Below are positions 33,975 through 43,563 of a stretch of DNA of 64,000 nt, one piece after another. Source of the stretch: RGIG6919 sp045531905 (GTDB taxonomy: Bacteria; Bacillota; Clostridia; Lachnospirales; Lachnospiraceae); NCBI GenBank assembly GCA_045531905.1, contig JAZSEY010000015.1:20870-84869 (forward strand). Direction: 5' to 3'. The notes below the pieces were generated by a model. It was not told the DNA's origin, searched no databases, and saw only the letters and a program-made list of their open reading frames with translations. Made by a program: the position numbers and the translations under genes. Every line of letters begins with the position of its first letter. Positions within the stretch are counted from its first letter, which is position 1.

Positions 33975-34319
33975 TTATTCAGAAAGCATATATATCTTGT
34001 GCAACCTTAATAAATGTAAAAATGCACTCTCAATCTCTTTATAACCTTTATCCTTCGCACTCTGGCGGGCTACGACGACAATATCAATCCCGGAACTGAT
34101 TTCTAATTTATGCAATCTGTAACTTTCACGAATTAACCGGGTCACTCGATGCCTTATAACACTATTTCCCACCTTTTTACTGACTGAGATACCAATTCTA
34201 GTAAAATCTGATTCGTTTGGACAAATGTACATCACCAAATACTTATTCGCATAAGAAACTTTGGCATCATACACTCTTTTGAATTCTCTACTGTTTTTTA
34301 AAGATATTAAATTCTTCAA
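33975..34319 (-). CDS. rnpA: Ribonuclease P protein component
   Basis: The 114-residue basic protein subunit of RNase P, which matures tRNA 5' ends. The family signature RIGISVSKKVGNSVIRHRVTRLIRES lies near residues 42-67 and includes the conserved Arg-rich RNR-like helix. DIVVVARQSA follows. It starts with the usual NSREFKRVYD segment. It lies between rpmH and yidD. Confidence 0.96.
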   Translation of the reverse strand: MKNLISLKNSREFKRVYDAKVSYANKYLVMYICPNESDFTRIGISVSKKVGNSVIRHRVTRLIRESYRLHKLEISSGIDIVVVARQSAKDKGYKEIESAFLHLLRLHKIYMLSE

Positions 34320-34366
34320 AACTACACATCCATTCTTTTCTTCTTGCCCAATGAAAGAAGATAAGA

Positions 34367-34393
34367 AAAGGTCACATATGACTGCGACCTATG
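34367..34393 (-). terminator. Hairpin between rpmH and rnpA, possible attenuator
   Basis: On the minus strand an imperfect stem AGGTC(G)CA / TG(T)GACCT overlaps the rpmH stop and is followed by TTTTCTTATC. A partial terminator here would set high rpmH over rnpA expression, as known in other bacteria. Confidence 0.55.
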
Positions 34394-34523
34394 CTGATAA
34401 CTTCTTTCTACCTTTTGCTCTTCTTGAAGCTAAAACCTTTCTGCCGTTTGCAGTACTCATTCTCTTTCTGAAACCATGAACCTTTGAACGTGATCTCTTC
34501 TTTGGCTGGAATGTCATCTTCAT
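34389..34523 (-). CDS. rpmH: 50S ribosomal protein L34
   Basis: I translated this 44-residue protein by hand: it starts MKMTFQPKKRSRSKVHGFRK and ends in ASRRAKGRKKLSA, the full L34 pattern, very basic. The ribosome site AGGAGGTG lies 6-8 bases before the ATG. It is the first gene of the conserved operon leading away from the origin. Confidence 0.97.
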   Translation of the reverse strand: MKMTFQPKKRSRSKVHGFRKRMSTANGRKVLASRRAKGRKKLSA

Positions 34524-34586
34524 AATCAATACACCTCCTTAATATAATAGTAGTTACTTTCCACAAAATCGCAAAATAACAAACCA

Positions 34587-34615
34587 ATTATATAGAAAAA
34601 TAACTGGCAAGTCAA
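34587..34615 (-). promoter_or_regulatory. Predicted rpmH promoter
   Basis: On the minus strand TTGACT and TATAAT are separated by 17 bp, about 65 bp before the rpmH start. Confidence 0.7.
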
Positions 34616-34639
34616 GAAATACTTTTCCACTCCTGTAAA

Positions 34640-34740
34640 AATTTATTTGAAATTTACATAATGTTATCAACAAAATGTGTAAAACCTGTGGATAACTTCA
34701 TTATTTTTTGTGGATTACTCGTTATCTACCATTCAAAAAC
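34640..34740. other. Upstream oriC segment with DnaA-box cluster
   Basis: The rpmH-dnaA gap (415 bp) carries a perfect DnaA box TGTGGATAA at 34687-34695. Near matches are TTATCAACA (34664-34672), TGTGGATTA (34709-34717) and TTATCTACC (34722-34730). The surroundings are very AT-rich. This corresponds to the dnaA-upstream half of a bipartite Firmicutes origin and probably also autoregulates dnaA. Confidence 0.8.
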
Positions 34741-34818
34741 CCAACATTTACCACTGTTTCTAATGTGAATTCACATTTTTTTACATTTTCCACCACCCTT
34801 TAATTCCTTGCTTTAGTC

Positions 34819-34847
34819 TTGAAAAATTGTAGAAAATTTAGTATATT
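34819..34847 (+). promoter_or_regulatory. Predicted dnaA promoter
   Basis: TTGAAA and TATATT are separated by 17 bp, 91 bp before the dnaA ATG. A short TGCG/CGCA hairpin and a T6 run lie in the leader. Confidence 0.55.
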
Positions 34848-34938
34848 ATTAGTATGTGCGGATTAGCGCATTTTTTAAGAAATGATTGTTATTTTTGACA
34901 AATAAATTTGATAATTTTCAGGATATGAAGGTAGCGTT

Positions 34939-36297
34939 ATGAAAGAATTAATCAAGCAAAAATGGGACGATATTTTATCCTATTTAGAAACTGAAAATGG
35001 AATATCCCATATCATTATAGAAACCTGGATTCGTCCACTTAAGATAACAGATGTGAAGGATAAGAATATTTACTTCACCATGGATAAGAGTTTCGACCAA
35101 AGAGGTATCCAGTTCTTAAAAAACAGAATGTATGATTTGGATTTGTTTACTGCCATTCAGGTAGTACTTGGATTACAAGAAATGTATGCAATTCAGATTC
35201 TATTAGAAGGTGAAGAGAATACTATCCAGGAATCAAAGGAAGATTCCAGCTACAATCAACTAATTGAAGCAAGTAATCTGAATCCTGACTATACCTTTGA
35301 TACCTTCGTTATCGGTGAGAATAATAAACATGCACATGCTGTTTGTACAGCTGTTGCTTCTGCACCGGGAAAAGACTTTAATCCATTATTCTTATATGGT
35401 GGCCCGGGGCTTGGTAAAACTCATTTGATTCAATCGGTAGCACACTACATATTAAAGAACAATCCTTCTATGAAAGTTCTTTATGTTTCCAGTACTACAT
35501 TTACCAATGAGATTATAGAGGCTATCAAAAAGCAAAAAACTGAAGATTTCAGAAAAAAGTATCACAACATAGATGTCTTGCTCATTGATGATATTCAATT
35601 CATCATCAACCGAGAAAGTACACAGCAAGAGTTCTTTCATATATTTAATATCTTGTATGAGGCAAAGAAGCAGTTAATTATCACATCAGACCGACCTCCA
35701 AAAGAATTAAAGAAATTAGATGAAAGATATATTTCCAGATTTGAATGGGGTGGACCGATTGATATTCATGCACCTGAATATGAAACACGTATGGCCATCT
35801 TAACTAGCAAAGCTGAAAGAGACAACATTAAGAATATTCCTCATGAAGTATTTGAATATATTGCTACGAATATCGTTTCCAACATTCGTGAATTGGAAGG
35901 TGCTTTAAAAAAGATTTCCTTCTATTCCAGACTTGGTAATCAAGATATTACAGTTGAACTTGCAGAGGATATTTTAAAGGATCTTGTTTCTAATGAAAGT
36001 AATCACACAGTTACACCTGAATTAATTATCAGAACGGTAGCTGAACACAAAGGTGTTTCTTATGAAGATATTATTTCAACAAAGAGAAACCAAGAGATTG
36101 CAGAAGCAAGACAGATTTCCATGTATCTATGCAGAAAGCTTACAGACTTGTCTTTACAGGCAGTTGGTAACTGCTTTGGTGGAAGAGATCATTCTACTGT
36201 TATCAATGGCGAAAAGAAAATCAAAGATAAGATTGCAAGTAACTCTGCATTAGCAAAGGAAATTGATGTTATCACAAAGAAGATTAATCCGAATTAA
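34939..36297 (+). CDS. dnaA: Chromosomal replication initiator DnaA
   Basis: A 452-residue initiator. Domain I covers about residues 1-85 and a short linker domain II follows. The AAA+ domain begins near YTFDTFVIGENNKHAHA and has Walker A GGPGLGKTHL (about 155-164) and Walker B VLLIDDIQF (about 213-221). Domain IV binds DnaA boxes through the signature VGNCFGGRDHSTVINGEKKI near 414-433. It is flanked by origin segments on both sides. The ribosome site is weak (GAAGGTAGCG), which suits tight control. Confidence 0.98.
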   Translation: MKELIKQKWDDILSYLETENGISHIIIETWIRPLKITDVKDKNIYFTMDKSFDQRGIQFLKNRMYDLDLFTAIQVVLGLQEMYAIQILLEGEENTIQESKEDSSYNQLIEASNLNPDYTFDTFVIGENNKHAHAVCTAVASAPGKDFNPLFLYGGPGLGKTHLIQSVAHYILKNNPSMKVLYVSSTTFTNEIIEAIKKQKTEDFRKKYHNIDVLLIDDIQFIINRESTQQEFFHIFNILYEAKKQLIITSDRPPKELKKLDERYISRFEWGGPIDIHAPEYETRMAILTSKAERDNIKNIPHEVFEYIATNIVSNIRELEGALKKISFYSRLGNQDITVELAEDILKDLVSNESNHTVTPELIIRTVAEHKGVSYEDIISTKRNQEIAEARQISMYLCRKLTDLSLQAVGNCFGGRDHSTVINGEKKIKDKIASNSALAKEIDVITKKINPN

Positions 36298-36319
36298 CAC
36301 ATTTTAAACAAGCTATGTT

Positions 36320-36540
36320 TATGAGTTGTGAATAGATGTTAATAACTATGTTTACAGTTATTTCGCCTCATTTTTGGATTGTGAATAACCTCACATTTTT
36401 TAACAGGTTCATTTTTCAATTTCACATGTTTTGTGAAGTTGAATGCTTAGTAATTTTAAGGGGTTAAACTGGTTTTACACTTTTCAACAGCCCCTACTAC
36501 TACTACTACTAAATAAATATATTTATAAAATGCTATCATC
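36320..36540. other. Downstream oriC segment with DnaA boxes, DnaA-trio array and AT-rich unwinding region
   Basis: In the dnaA-dnaN gap, near-consensus boxes occur at 36327-36335 (TGTGAATAG) and 36380-36388 (TGTGAATAA). A tandem TTTTACAC/TTTTCAACA element at 36473-36489 is followed by a GC patch (GCCCC), then six uninterrupted CTA triplets at 36494-36511, then AATAAATATATTTATAAAA. This order (box, GC cluster, 3'-GAT-5' trios, AT-rich DNA) is the basal unwinding arrangement described in Bacillus subtilis. Confidence 0.85.
36494..36511 (+). repeat. Six tandem CTA triplets (DnaA-trio)
   Basis: Six perfect CTA units sit directly between a GC patch and an AT-rich stretch. The complementary strand reads 3'-GAT-5', the single-strand DnaA-binding trinucleotide. 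Confidence 0.85.
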
Positions 36541-36565
36541 TCGCCCGAAAGGAGATTATTAACAA

Positions 36566-37678
36566 ATGAAGTTTTCATGTTCAAAGTCTAACCTGCTTGC
36601 AGGTGTCAATACTGCTATGAAGGCAGTTTCTAACAAATCTACATTAGCTATTCTTGAATGTATTTTGATTGAAGCAATTGATACTGATATTAAATTAACA
36701 GCCAACGATACAGAGCTCGGTATTGAGACTTATGTAGATGGTGATGTTATTACACCAGGTAAGATTGCTATCGATGCAAAATTATTATCTGATATTATCC
36801 GCAAACTTCCTGATAGTGATATTTACATCGAAACAGATGAAAATAATCAGGTATTAATCCGCTGTGAAAGAGCAAAGTTCAATATTCCTGGTAAGTCTGG
36901 TGATGATTTCTCATTTTTACCGGAAGTAGAAGCTGTGAATTCTATCACTCTTTCTCAGTTCTCTTTGAAGGAAGTGATTAGACAGACTATTTTCTCTATT
37001 TCTGAAAATGAAAATAACAAATTAATGTCAGGTGAATTATTTGAAGTAACAGGTAATCACTTAAAGGTAGTTTCTTTGGATGGACATAGAATTTCTATTC
37101 GTAATGTAGAATTGAAGGATTCATATCCAAATTCTAAGGTAGTTGTTCCTGGAAAGACATTAAATGACATCAGTAAGATTTTAAATGGTGGCATTGAAGA
37201 TGATGTGAATATCTATTTTTCAAAGAATCACATTTTATTTGAGTTTGACAGAACAAAGGTAGTTTCACGTTTGCTTGAGGGTGAGTACTACAAGATTGAG
37301 CAAATGTTATCAAATGATTTCTCAACTAAGATTGCTGTGAATAAGAAAGAATTATTAGATTGTATTGATAGAGCATCTCTCTTAATTAGAGAATCTGATA
37401 AGAAGCCAATTATTATCAATATCAACAGCAGTAATTTGTATTTAAAGATCAATTCTACTATCGGTCAGATGGATGAAGAGATTGAGATTACAAAAGAAGG
37501 TAAGGATTTGATGATTGGATTTAATCCAAGATTCTTATTAGATGCTTTAAGAGCAATTGATGATGAGACAGTTAATATTTATATGGTAAGTGCAACATCT
37601 CCTTGTATCATTAAGGATGATGCCGGTTCTTATATTTATTTGATTCTTCCAATCAATATTAATGCAGCAAATAGATAG
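36566..37678 (+). CDS. dnaN: DNA polymerase III beta subunit (sliding clamp)
   Basis: A 370-residue ring-forming clamp subunit that holds replicative polymerase on DNA. It has three repeats of the clamp fold and starts MKFSCSKSNLLAGVNTAMKA. Family segments include LEVVSLDGHRISIR-like VVSLDGHRI near residues 170-178 and FNPRFLLDALRAI near 310-322. The C-terminal LILPI is a canonical end. AAAGGAG precedes the ATG. It follows the DnaA-trio region and begins the dnaN-yaaA-recF-gyrB-gyrA run. Confidence 0.98.
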   Translation: MKFSCSKSNLLAGVNTAMKAVSNKSTLAILECILIEAIDTDIKLTANDTELGIETYVDGDVITPGKIAIDAKLLSDIIRKLPDSDIYIETDENNQVLIRCERAKFNIPGKSGDDFSFLPEVEAVNSITLSQFSLKEVIRQTIFSISENENNKLMSGELFEVTGNHLKVVSLDGHRISIRNVELKDSYPNSKVVVPGKTLNDISKILNGGIEDDVNIYFSKNHILFEFDRTKVVSRLLEGEYYKIEQMLSNDFSTKIAVNKKELLDCIDRASLLIRESDKKPIIININSSNLYLKINSTIGQMDEEIEITKEGKDLMIGFNPRFLLDALRAIDDETVNIYMVSATSPCIIKDDAGSYIYLILPININAANR

Positions 37679-37688
37679 GAGTTTTTAG

Positions 37689-37898
37689 ATGGAGACAATT
37701 CAGTTAAGAGATGAATTTATCAAACTAGGTCAGGCTCTAAAGGCTGCTAATTTGGTGGAATCGGGAGTTATGGCAAAGGAAGTCATCCAGAATGGTGAAG
37801 TATTAGTTAATGGTGAAGTGGACCTTAGAAGAGGTCGCAAACTTTACGATGGAGATATTGTTTCATTTGATGGAGAAGATATTTTAATTATTAAATAA
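37689..37898 (+). CDS. yaaA: S4-domain RNA-binding protein YaaA/RlbA-like
   Basis: A 69-residue S4 domain protein (DEFIKLGQALKAANLVESGVMAKEVIQ ... LVNGEVDLRRGRKL) between dnaN and recF, the conserved place of Bacillus yaaA. It probably binds RNA; a role in 50S assembly has been proposed for Bacillus. The spacing is 10 bp after dnaN and 12 bp before recF. Confidence 0.92.
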   Translation: METIQLRDEFIKLGQALKAANLVESGVMAKEVIQNGEVLVNGEVDLRRGRKLYDGDIVSFDGEDILIIK

Positions 37899-37910
37899 CT
37901 GGTATTTGAG

Positions 37911-39005
37911 ATGCATATTCAATCACTGGAATTAGACAATTACAGAAATTATGAGAGTTTAAAGATGGAATTTGACCCCGGCACTACTATCCTTTATGGA
38001 AATAATGCCCAGGGTAAGACTAACATTTTAGAATCCATTTATCTTTCGGCCACCACCAAATCACATAGGGGTAGTAAAGATAAGGAGATTATAAGATTTG
38101 GCTGTGATGCCTGTCATATAAGAGTCATCACAACAAAAAATGATATTTCCCATAAAATAGATATGCATTTAAAACCAAACAAGAGCAAAGGTGTTGCCAT
38201 AGATGGCATACCGACCAGAAGAAGTTCAGATTTACTTGGAATCTGTAACATGGTTTTCTTTTCTCCGGAGGATTTGACAATTATTAAGAATTCGCCATCA
38301 GAGAGAAGAAGATTTATGGATTTGGAATTGTGTCAGTTGGATAAGGTATACTGTCATAATTTCATGAAATACAATAAGATTTTAAATCAAAGAAATGCTC
38401 TTTTAAAACAGATTGCATTTAATTCATCCCTGATTGATACCTTGGATATATGGGATGATCAGCTAGTGGAATATGGATGTAAGGTAATCGAAGCAAGGAT
38501 ATCTTTTATTAATCAAATAAATGACATAATTAAAGAGATTCATTTAAAATTAACTGGTGGACAGGAACATATTGAGGTTCAATATGTGATGAATGTTGAG
38601 CCGGATGCTATGAAGCATGAACTCATAGAGAAAAGAGATAAAGATTTAAAATATCAAACAACCCAGATAGGACCACATAGAGATGATTTAAGTTTCATTG
38701 TGAATGGAATAGATGTCAAACATTTTGGTTCTCAGGGACAACAAAGAACAACAGCACTTTCCTTAAAACTTTCTGAGATTGCTTTAGTAAAGAAGATTGT
38801 TGGAGAAAATCCAATACTTTTATTGGATGATGTTATGAGTGAATTAGATGCTAATAGAAGAGATTATTTATTAGAATCTATCAAAGATATACAAACCATT
38901 GTGACCTGTACAGGATATGATGATTTTATAAAGAAGCGTATGAAAATCAATAGTATTTTCAAGGTAGTTGGTGGTACAGTCAGAAAAGAGACTTTACCGG
39001 AATAA
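37911..39005 (+). CDS. recF: DNA replication and repair protein RecF
   Basis: A 364-residue SMC-like ATPase that helps load RecA at single-strand gaps. Walker A GNNAQGKTNILESIY lies near residues 30-44. The ABC-type signature FGSQGQQRTTALSLKLSE lies near 265-282, and Walker B PILLLDDVMSELD near 302-314. The start MHIQSLELDNYRNYESL is typical. The ribosome site is poor, so translation may depend on coupling with yaaA. Confidence 0.97.
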   Translation: MHIQSLELDNYRNYESLKMEFDPGTTILYGNNAQGKTNILESIYLSATTKSHRGSKDKEIIRFGCDACHIRVITTKNDISHKIDMHLKPNKSKGVAIDGIPTRRSSDLLGICNMVFFSPEDLTIIKNSPSERRRFMDLELCQLDKVYCHNFMKYNKILNQRNALLKQIAFNSSLIDTLDIWDDQLVEYGCKVIEARISFINQINDIIKEIHLKLTGGQEHIEVQYVMNVEPDAMKHELIEKRDKDLKYQTTQIGPHRDDLSFIVNGIDVKHFGSQGQQRTTALSLKLSEIALVKKIVGENPILLLDDVMSELDANRRDYLLESIKDIQTIVTCTGYDDFIKKRMKINSIFKVVGGTVRKETLPE

Positions 39006-39019
39006 GCAGGAGGTAAGAC

Positions 39020-40942
39020 ATGTCAGAAAAGGTTACCAACGAATATGGTGCAGAACAAATACAGATTTTGGAAGGACTGGAAGCAGTTAGAAAAAGACCA
39101 GGTATGTATATTGGTAGCACATCAGAAAGAGGACTTCACCATCTTGTATATGAGATTGTGGATAACTCTGTAGATGAAGCATTGGCAGGATATTGTACAC
39201 AGATTGAAGTCATATTGAATCCTGACAATTCCGTTACAGTTATGGATAATGGACGTGGTATTCCAATTGGTATCCATGAAAAGGCTGGAATTCCTGCTGT
39301 AGAAGTTGTATTTACCATTCTCCATGCAGGTGGAAAATTCGGCGGTGGAGGATACAAGGTATCTGGTGGTCTCCACGGTGTAGGTGCTTCTGTTGTAAAT
39401 GCGCTTTCTAATTGGCTTGAAGTAACAATTGCAAAGGATGGAAAAGAATATAAGCAGCGTTATGAAAGAGGCGTTGTTATGTATCCTTTAAAGGAAATTG
39501 GTTCTACAGATAGAGTTGGTACAAAGGTAACATTTATGCCGGATGATACCATCTTTGAGACAACCATTTTCGATTTTGATACCTTAAAGAACAGACTTCG
39601 TGAAATGGCATTTTTAACAAAGGGTCTGAAAATTGTCTTAAAGGATATGAGAGGGGAAGAACCTGTCGAGAGAGTATTCCATTATGAGGGTGGTATTAAA
39701 GAATTTGTTCAGCATATCAATCGTCATAAGGATAGTTCATATGAGGAAATTATTTATTGTGAGGGAGAAAAGAACGGTGTTGTAGTAGAAGTAGCTATGC
39801 AGCACAATGAATCCTACACAGAGTCTACATATAGTTTCGTAAATAATATTACAACCCCTGAAGGTGGTACACATTTAACTGGTTTTAGAAGTGCTATCAC
39901 GAAGATTTTCAATGATTATGCCAAAGAAAATAAGATGGTAAAGGAAAATGATGAAAATCTTTCCGGTGATGATTTAAGAGAAGGTCTTTCAGCGATTGTA
40001 AGTATTAAGATTTCTGACCCACAGTTTGAGGGACAGACAAAGCAGAAATTAGGTAACAGTGAAGCAAGATTTGCAGTTGAAAATATTGTATCTGAACAGC
40101 TTACTTATTTCTTGGAACAGAATCCAAGAGTAGCAAAGATTATTATAAATAAAGCGGTGAATGCACAGCGTGCACGTATTGCTGCTAGAAAGGCAAGAGA
40201 TGTTGCCAGAAAGAATAACCTTTCAGAAGGTATGGCTTTACCTGGTAAGTTAGCAGATTGTTCAGATAAGAATCCTGAAAATTGCGAAATTTACATCGTA
40301 GAGGGTGATTCTGCGGGAGGTTCAGCTAAGACAGCTCGTTCCAGAGCAACCCAGGCAATTCTTCCACTTCGTGGTAAGATTTTAAATGTAGAAAAGGCAA
40401 GATTAGATAGAATCTTAGGTAACGAAGAAATTAGAGCCATGATTACAGCATTTGGTACTGGTATTCATGAGAATTTTGATATATCTAAACTCCGTTATCA
40501 CAAAATCATAATCATGACTGATGCGGACGTGGATGGTGCACACATTTCTACATTATTGCTAACATTCTTCTATCGCTTTATGCCAGACTTGATTAGAGAA
40601 GGACATGTGTATCTTGCGCAGCCACCACTATACAAGTTAGAGAAGAACCGTAAGGTTTGGTATGCATACAGTGATCAGGAATTAAATCAGATTTTAGAAG
40701 AGGTTGGTCGTGACCAGAACAATAAGATTCAGCGTTATAAGGGTCTTGGTGAGATGGATGCAGAACAGCTTTGGGATACTACAATGGATCCTGAAAAGAG
40801 AGTTCTTCTTCAGGTAAACATTGACGGTGAGAATGAATCTGAATTAGATTTAACATTTAACACACTGATGGGTGATAAGGTAGAACCTAGACGTGAATTC
40901 ATTGAGGCAAATGCCAAGTTCGTTCAGAATCTTGATATTTAG
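39020..40942 (+). CDS. gyrB: DNA gyrase subunit B
   Basis: The 640-residue ATPase subunit of gyrase. The GHKL domain shows AVRKRPGMYIGST (about 23-35), EIVDNSVDEALAG and DNGRGIP, with KVSGGLHGVGASVVNALS further on. The TOPRIM domain has EIYIVEGDSAGGSAKTARSR near 425-444 and IIIMTDADVDGAHI near 495-508. The C-terminal GLGEMDAEQLWDTTMDP is intact. It has the short Gram-positive form without the E. coli insertion. Confidence 0.98.
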   Translation: MSEKVTNEYGAEQIQILEGLEAVRKRPGMYIGSTSERGLHHLVYEIVDNSVDEALAGYCTQIEVILNPDNSVTVMDNGRGIPIGIHEKAGIPAVEVVFTILHAGGKFGGGGYKVSGGLHGVGASVVNALSNWLEVTIAKDGKEYKQRYERGVVMYPLKEIGSTDRVGTKVTFMPDDTIFETTIFDFDTLKNRLREMAFLTKGLKIVLKDMRGEEPVERVFHYEGGIKEFVQHINRHKDSSYEEIIYCEGEKNGVVVEVAMQHNESYTESTYSFVNNITTPEGGTHLTGFRSAITKIFNDYAKENKMVKENDENLSGDDLREGLSAIVSIKISDPQFEGQTKQKLGNSEARFAVENIVSEQLTYFLEQNPRVAKIIINKAVNAQRARIAARKARDVARKNNLSEGMALPGKLADCSDKNPENCEIYIVEGDSAGGSAKTARSRATQAILPLRGKILNVEKARLDRILGNEEIRAMITAFGTGIHENFDISKLRYHKIIIMTDADVDGAHISTLLLTFFYRFMPDLIREGHVYLAQPPLYKLEKNRKVWYAYSDQELNQILEEVGRDQNNKIQRYKGLGEMDAEQLWDTTMDPEKRVLLQVNIDGENESELDLTFNTLMGDKVEPRREFIEANAKFVQNLDI

Positions 40943-40960
40943 TCAGAATAGGAGCATAGA

Positions 40961-43489
40961 ATGGACGAAGAAATTTTTGATAAAATTCATGAGGTAGACC
41001 TGAAAAAGACGATGGAAAGCTCATATATCGATTATGCCATGAGCGTTATCGCAGCACGAGCATTACCAGATGTCAGAGATGGTTTGAAGCCTGTACAAAG
41101 AAGAATATTACACTCTATGGTTGAGTTACATAACGGACCAGATAAGCCACATCGTAAGTGTGCCCGTATCGTTGGTGATACCATGGGTAAATACCATCCA
41201 CATGGTGATAGTTCTATCTATGAGGCTTTGGTTAAGCTTGCCCAGGAATGGAATACAAGATATCCGTTGGTAGATGGTCATGGTAACTTCGGTTCAGTGG
41301 ACGGCGATAAGGCGGCTGCTATGCGATATACAGAGGCACGTCTTTCTAAGATTTCCACAGAAATGACAGCTGATATCGAGAAGAACACAGTTGATTTTGT
41401 ACCTAACTTTGACGAGACAGAAAAAGAACCAATTGTACTTCCAAGCCGTTATCCAAATCTTTTGGTAAATGGTACTTCCGGTATTGCAGTTGGTATGGCT
41501 ACCAATATTCCTCCTCACAATTTGAGAGAGGTTATTTCTGCAGTTGTGAAGATTATTGACAATCAGGTGGAAGAAGACAGAGCAACTGATATCGAAGAAG
41601 TAATGGAAATTATTAAGGGACCTGATTTTCCTACCGGTGCTACCATTTTAGGTAGAAGAGGTATTGAGGAAGCATATCGTACCGGACGTGGTAAGATTAA
41701 AGTACGTGCTACTACAGATATCGAGATGATGGCCAATGGAAAGTCTCGTATCGTAGTAACAGAACTTCCATATATGGTAAATAAAGCAAAGTTGATTCAG
41801 AATATAGCTGAGCTTGTTAAGAATAAGAAAATTGAAGGTATCACAGAGCTTCGTGATGAGTCTTCCAGAGAAGGTATGCGGATTGCCATTGAGCTTCGTA
41901 AGGATATCAATGCCAATGTTATGTTAAATAAGCTTTATAAGCATACACAGTTGCAGGATACATTTGGTGTCATCATGCTTGCTCTGGTAAATAATGAGCC
42001 AAAAATTCTCAATCTTCTCGAGATGTTAACACATTATTTGAACCATCAGAAGGAAGTTGTTACTAGAAGAACACAGTATGAATTAAATAAGGCTGAAGAA
42101 AGAGCTCACATTTTAGAGGGCTTATTAAAGGCTTTAGATAATATTGATGAAGTTATTAACATTATCCGTAGTTCTGCCAATGTAGGGGAAGCAAAAGCGA
42201 AATTAATGGAACGCTTTGAGCTTTCTGATGCACAGTCACAGGCTATCGTAGATATGCGTCTCAAGGCTCTTACCGGTTTGGAAAGAGAAAAGTTAGAGGC
42301 AGAATATGCAGAGCTGATGGAATTGATTAAGCATTTGAAAGAAATCCTTGCTGATGAAAAAGTATTGCTTGGCGTTATCAAGGAAGAAATCATGGTGATT
42401 TACAATAAATATGGTGATGATAGAAGAACCAGCATTGGAATTGACTATGAAGATATCACAGATGAAGATTTAATTCCAAATGACGTAACCATGATTACTA
42501 TGACAAAACTTGGTTATATCAAGAGAATGACTGTTGATAACTTCAAGAGTCAGCATCGTGGTGGCAAGGGTATTAAGGGAATGACCACTATCGATGATGA
42601 TTATATTGAAGAAATCTTCATGACCTCTGCACATCACTACATCTTGTTCTTTACAGACAAGGGTCGTGCATATCGCTTAAAGGCATATGAGATTCCAGAG
42701 GCTAGTAGAACTGCAAGAGGTGTTGCGATTGTGAACCTGCTTGAGTTGCAACCGGATGAGAAGATTACCGCAATTATTACCTTAAAGGGGTATGATGCAG
42801 GTGCATATCTCTTCATGACAACAAAGCTTGGTATGGTTAAGAAAACACCAATATTAGACTTTGTAAATATTAGAAAGTCAGGATTGATTGCAATTAACTT
42901 AAAGGATGGCGATGAGCTGATTGAGGTTAAGGCAACTGATGGAGAAAGAGATATTGTATTAGTATCTAATCAGGGTATGTGTATCCGTTTCCACGAAACA
43001 GATGTGAGAGCAACCGGTAGAAGTTCAATGGGTGTCATCGGTATGAATCTTCAGGGTGAAGACTATATCGTTGGTATGCAGATGGATTCTCAGGGCAATG
43101 ATTTGTTATTGGTATCTGAAAAGGGTATGGGCAAACGTACATCTATGGATGAGTTCTCACCACAGCACAGAGGTGGTAAGGGTGTTAGATGTTACAAGAC
43201 CACAGAAAAGACCGGAAACTTAATGAGCTTCAAGGCAGTAACCGATGAGAATGAGATTTTAATTATCTCTACTGAAGGTATTGTAATTCGTATTTCCTGT
43301 GGAGACATTTCTGTACTTGGTAGAAATACCTCCGGTGTGAAGTTAATCAACCTGAATCAGGATGAAGATGTAACCGTAGCCGGAATCACAAAGGTTAAGG
43401 GAATTAAGCTTGGTGATGAGGAAGAGGATGCTTCCGAAGATGGTGAAGAGCCAACTGAAGAAGAGAAGCAGGATAATGAAAATGAATAA
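40961..43489 (+). CDS. gyrA: DNA gyrase subunit A
   Basis: The 842-residue breakage-reunion subunit. The catalytic Tyr133 lies in AAAMRYTEARLS. The quinolone-determining segment reads YHPHGDSSIYEAL with Ser94 and Glu98 at the E. coli 83 and 87 positions, a sensitive-type configuration. The C-terminal beta-pinwheel carries the GyrA-box-like QHRGGKGIKG near residue 530 and a second QHRGGKGVRC. An acidic tail (DEEEDASEDGEEP) ends the protein. It follows gyrB by 18 bp, and a strong palindromic terminator follows. Confidence 0.98.
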   Translation: MDEEIFDKIHEVDLKKTMESSYIDYAMSVIAARALPDVRDGLKPVQRRILHSMVELHNGPDKPHRKCARIVGDTMGKYHPHGDSSIYEALVKLAQEWNTRYPLVDGHGNFGSVDGDKAAAMRYTEARLSKISTEMTADIEKNTVDFVPNFDETEKEPIVLPSRYPNLLVNGTSGIAVGMATNIPPHNLREVISAVVKIIDNQVEEDRATDIEEVMEIIKGPDFPTGATILGRRGIEEAYRTGRGKIKVRATTDIEMMANGKSRIVVTELPYMVNKAKLIQNIAELVKNKKIEGITELRDESSREGMRIAIELRKDINANVMLNKLYKHTQLQDTFGVIMLALVNNEPKILNLLEMLTHYLNHQKEVVTRRTQYELNKAEERAHILEGLLKALDNIDEVINIIRSSANVGEAKAKLMERFELSDAQSQAIVDMRLKALTGLEREKLEAEYAELMELIKHLKEILADEKVLLGVIKEEIMVIYNKYGDDRRTSIGIDYEDITDEDLIPNDVTMITMTKLGYIKRMTVDNFKSQHRGGKGIKGMTTIDDDYIEEIFMTSAHHYILFFTDKGRAYRLKAYEIPEASRTARGVAIVNLLELQPDEKITAIITLKGYDAGAYLFMTTKLGMVKKTPILDFVNIRKSGLIAINLKDGDELIEVKATDGERDIVLVSNQGMCIRFHETDVRATGRSSMGVIGMNLQGEDYIVGMQMDSQGNDLLLVSEKGMGKRTSMDEFSPQHRGGKGVRCYKTTEKTGNLMSFKAVTDENEILIISTEGIVIRISCGDISVLGRNTSGVKLINLNQDEDVTVAGITKVKGIKLGDEEEDASEDGEEPTEEEKQDNENE

Positions 43490-43513
43490 TGTAATGTGAC
43501 ATGGTCACAGAAT

Positions 43514-43549
43514 AAATGCCAGAGAATTTAAATTCTCTGGCATTTTCTA
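43514..43549. terminator. Bidirectional terminator between gyrA and the agr operon
   Basis: A 16-bp perfect palindromic stem (AAATGCCAGAGAATTT and complement), T-rich on both outer sides (TTTTCT on plus, TTTATTCTG on minus). Confidence 0.85.
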
Positions 43550-43563
43550 GTATACAATATGAA

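Noticed and set aside
36494..36511. CTA repeat as a plain microsatellite
   Set aside because: Its position between a DnaA-box-like element, GC patch and AT-rich DNA in the dnaA-dnaN gap favours a DnaA-trio.
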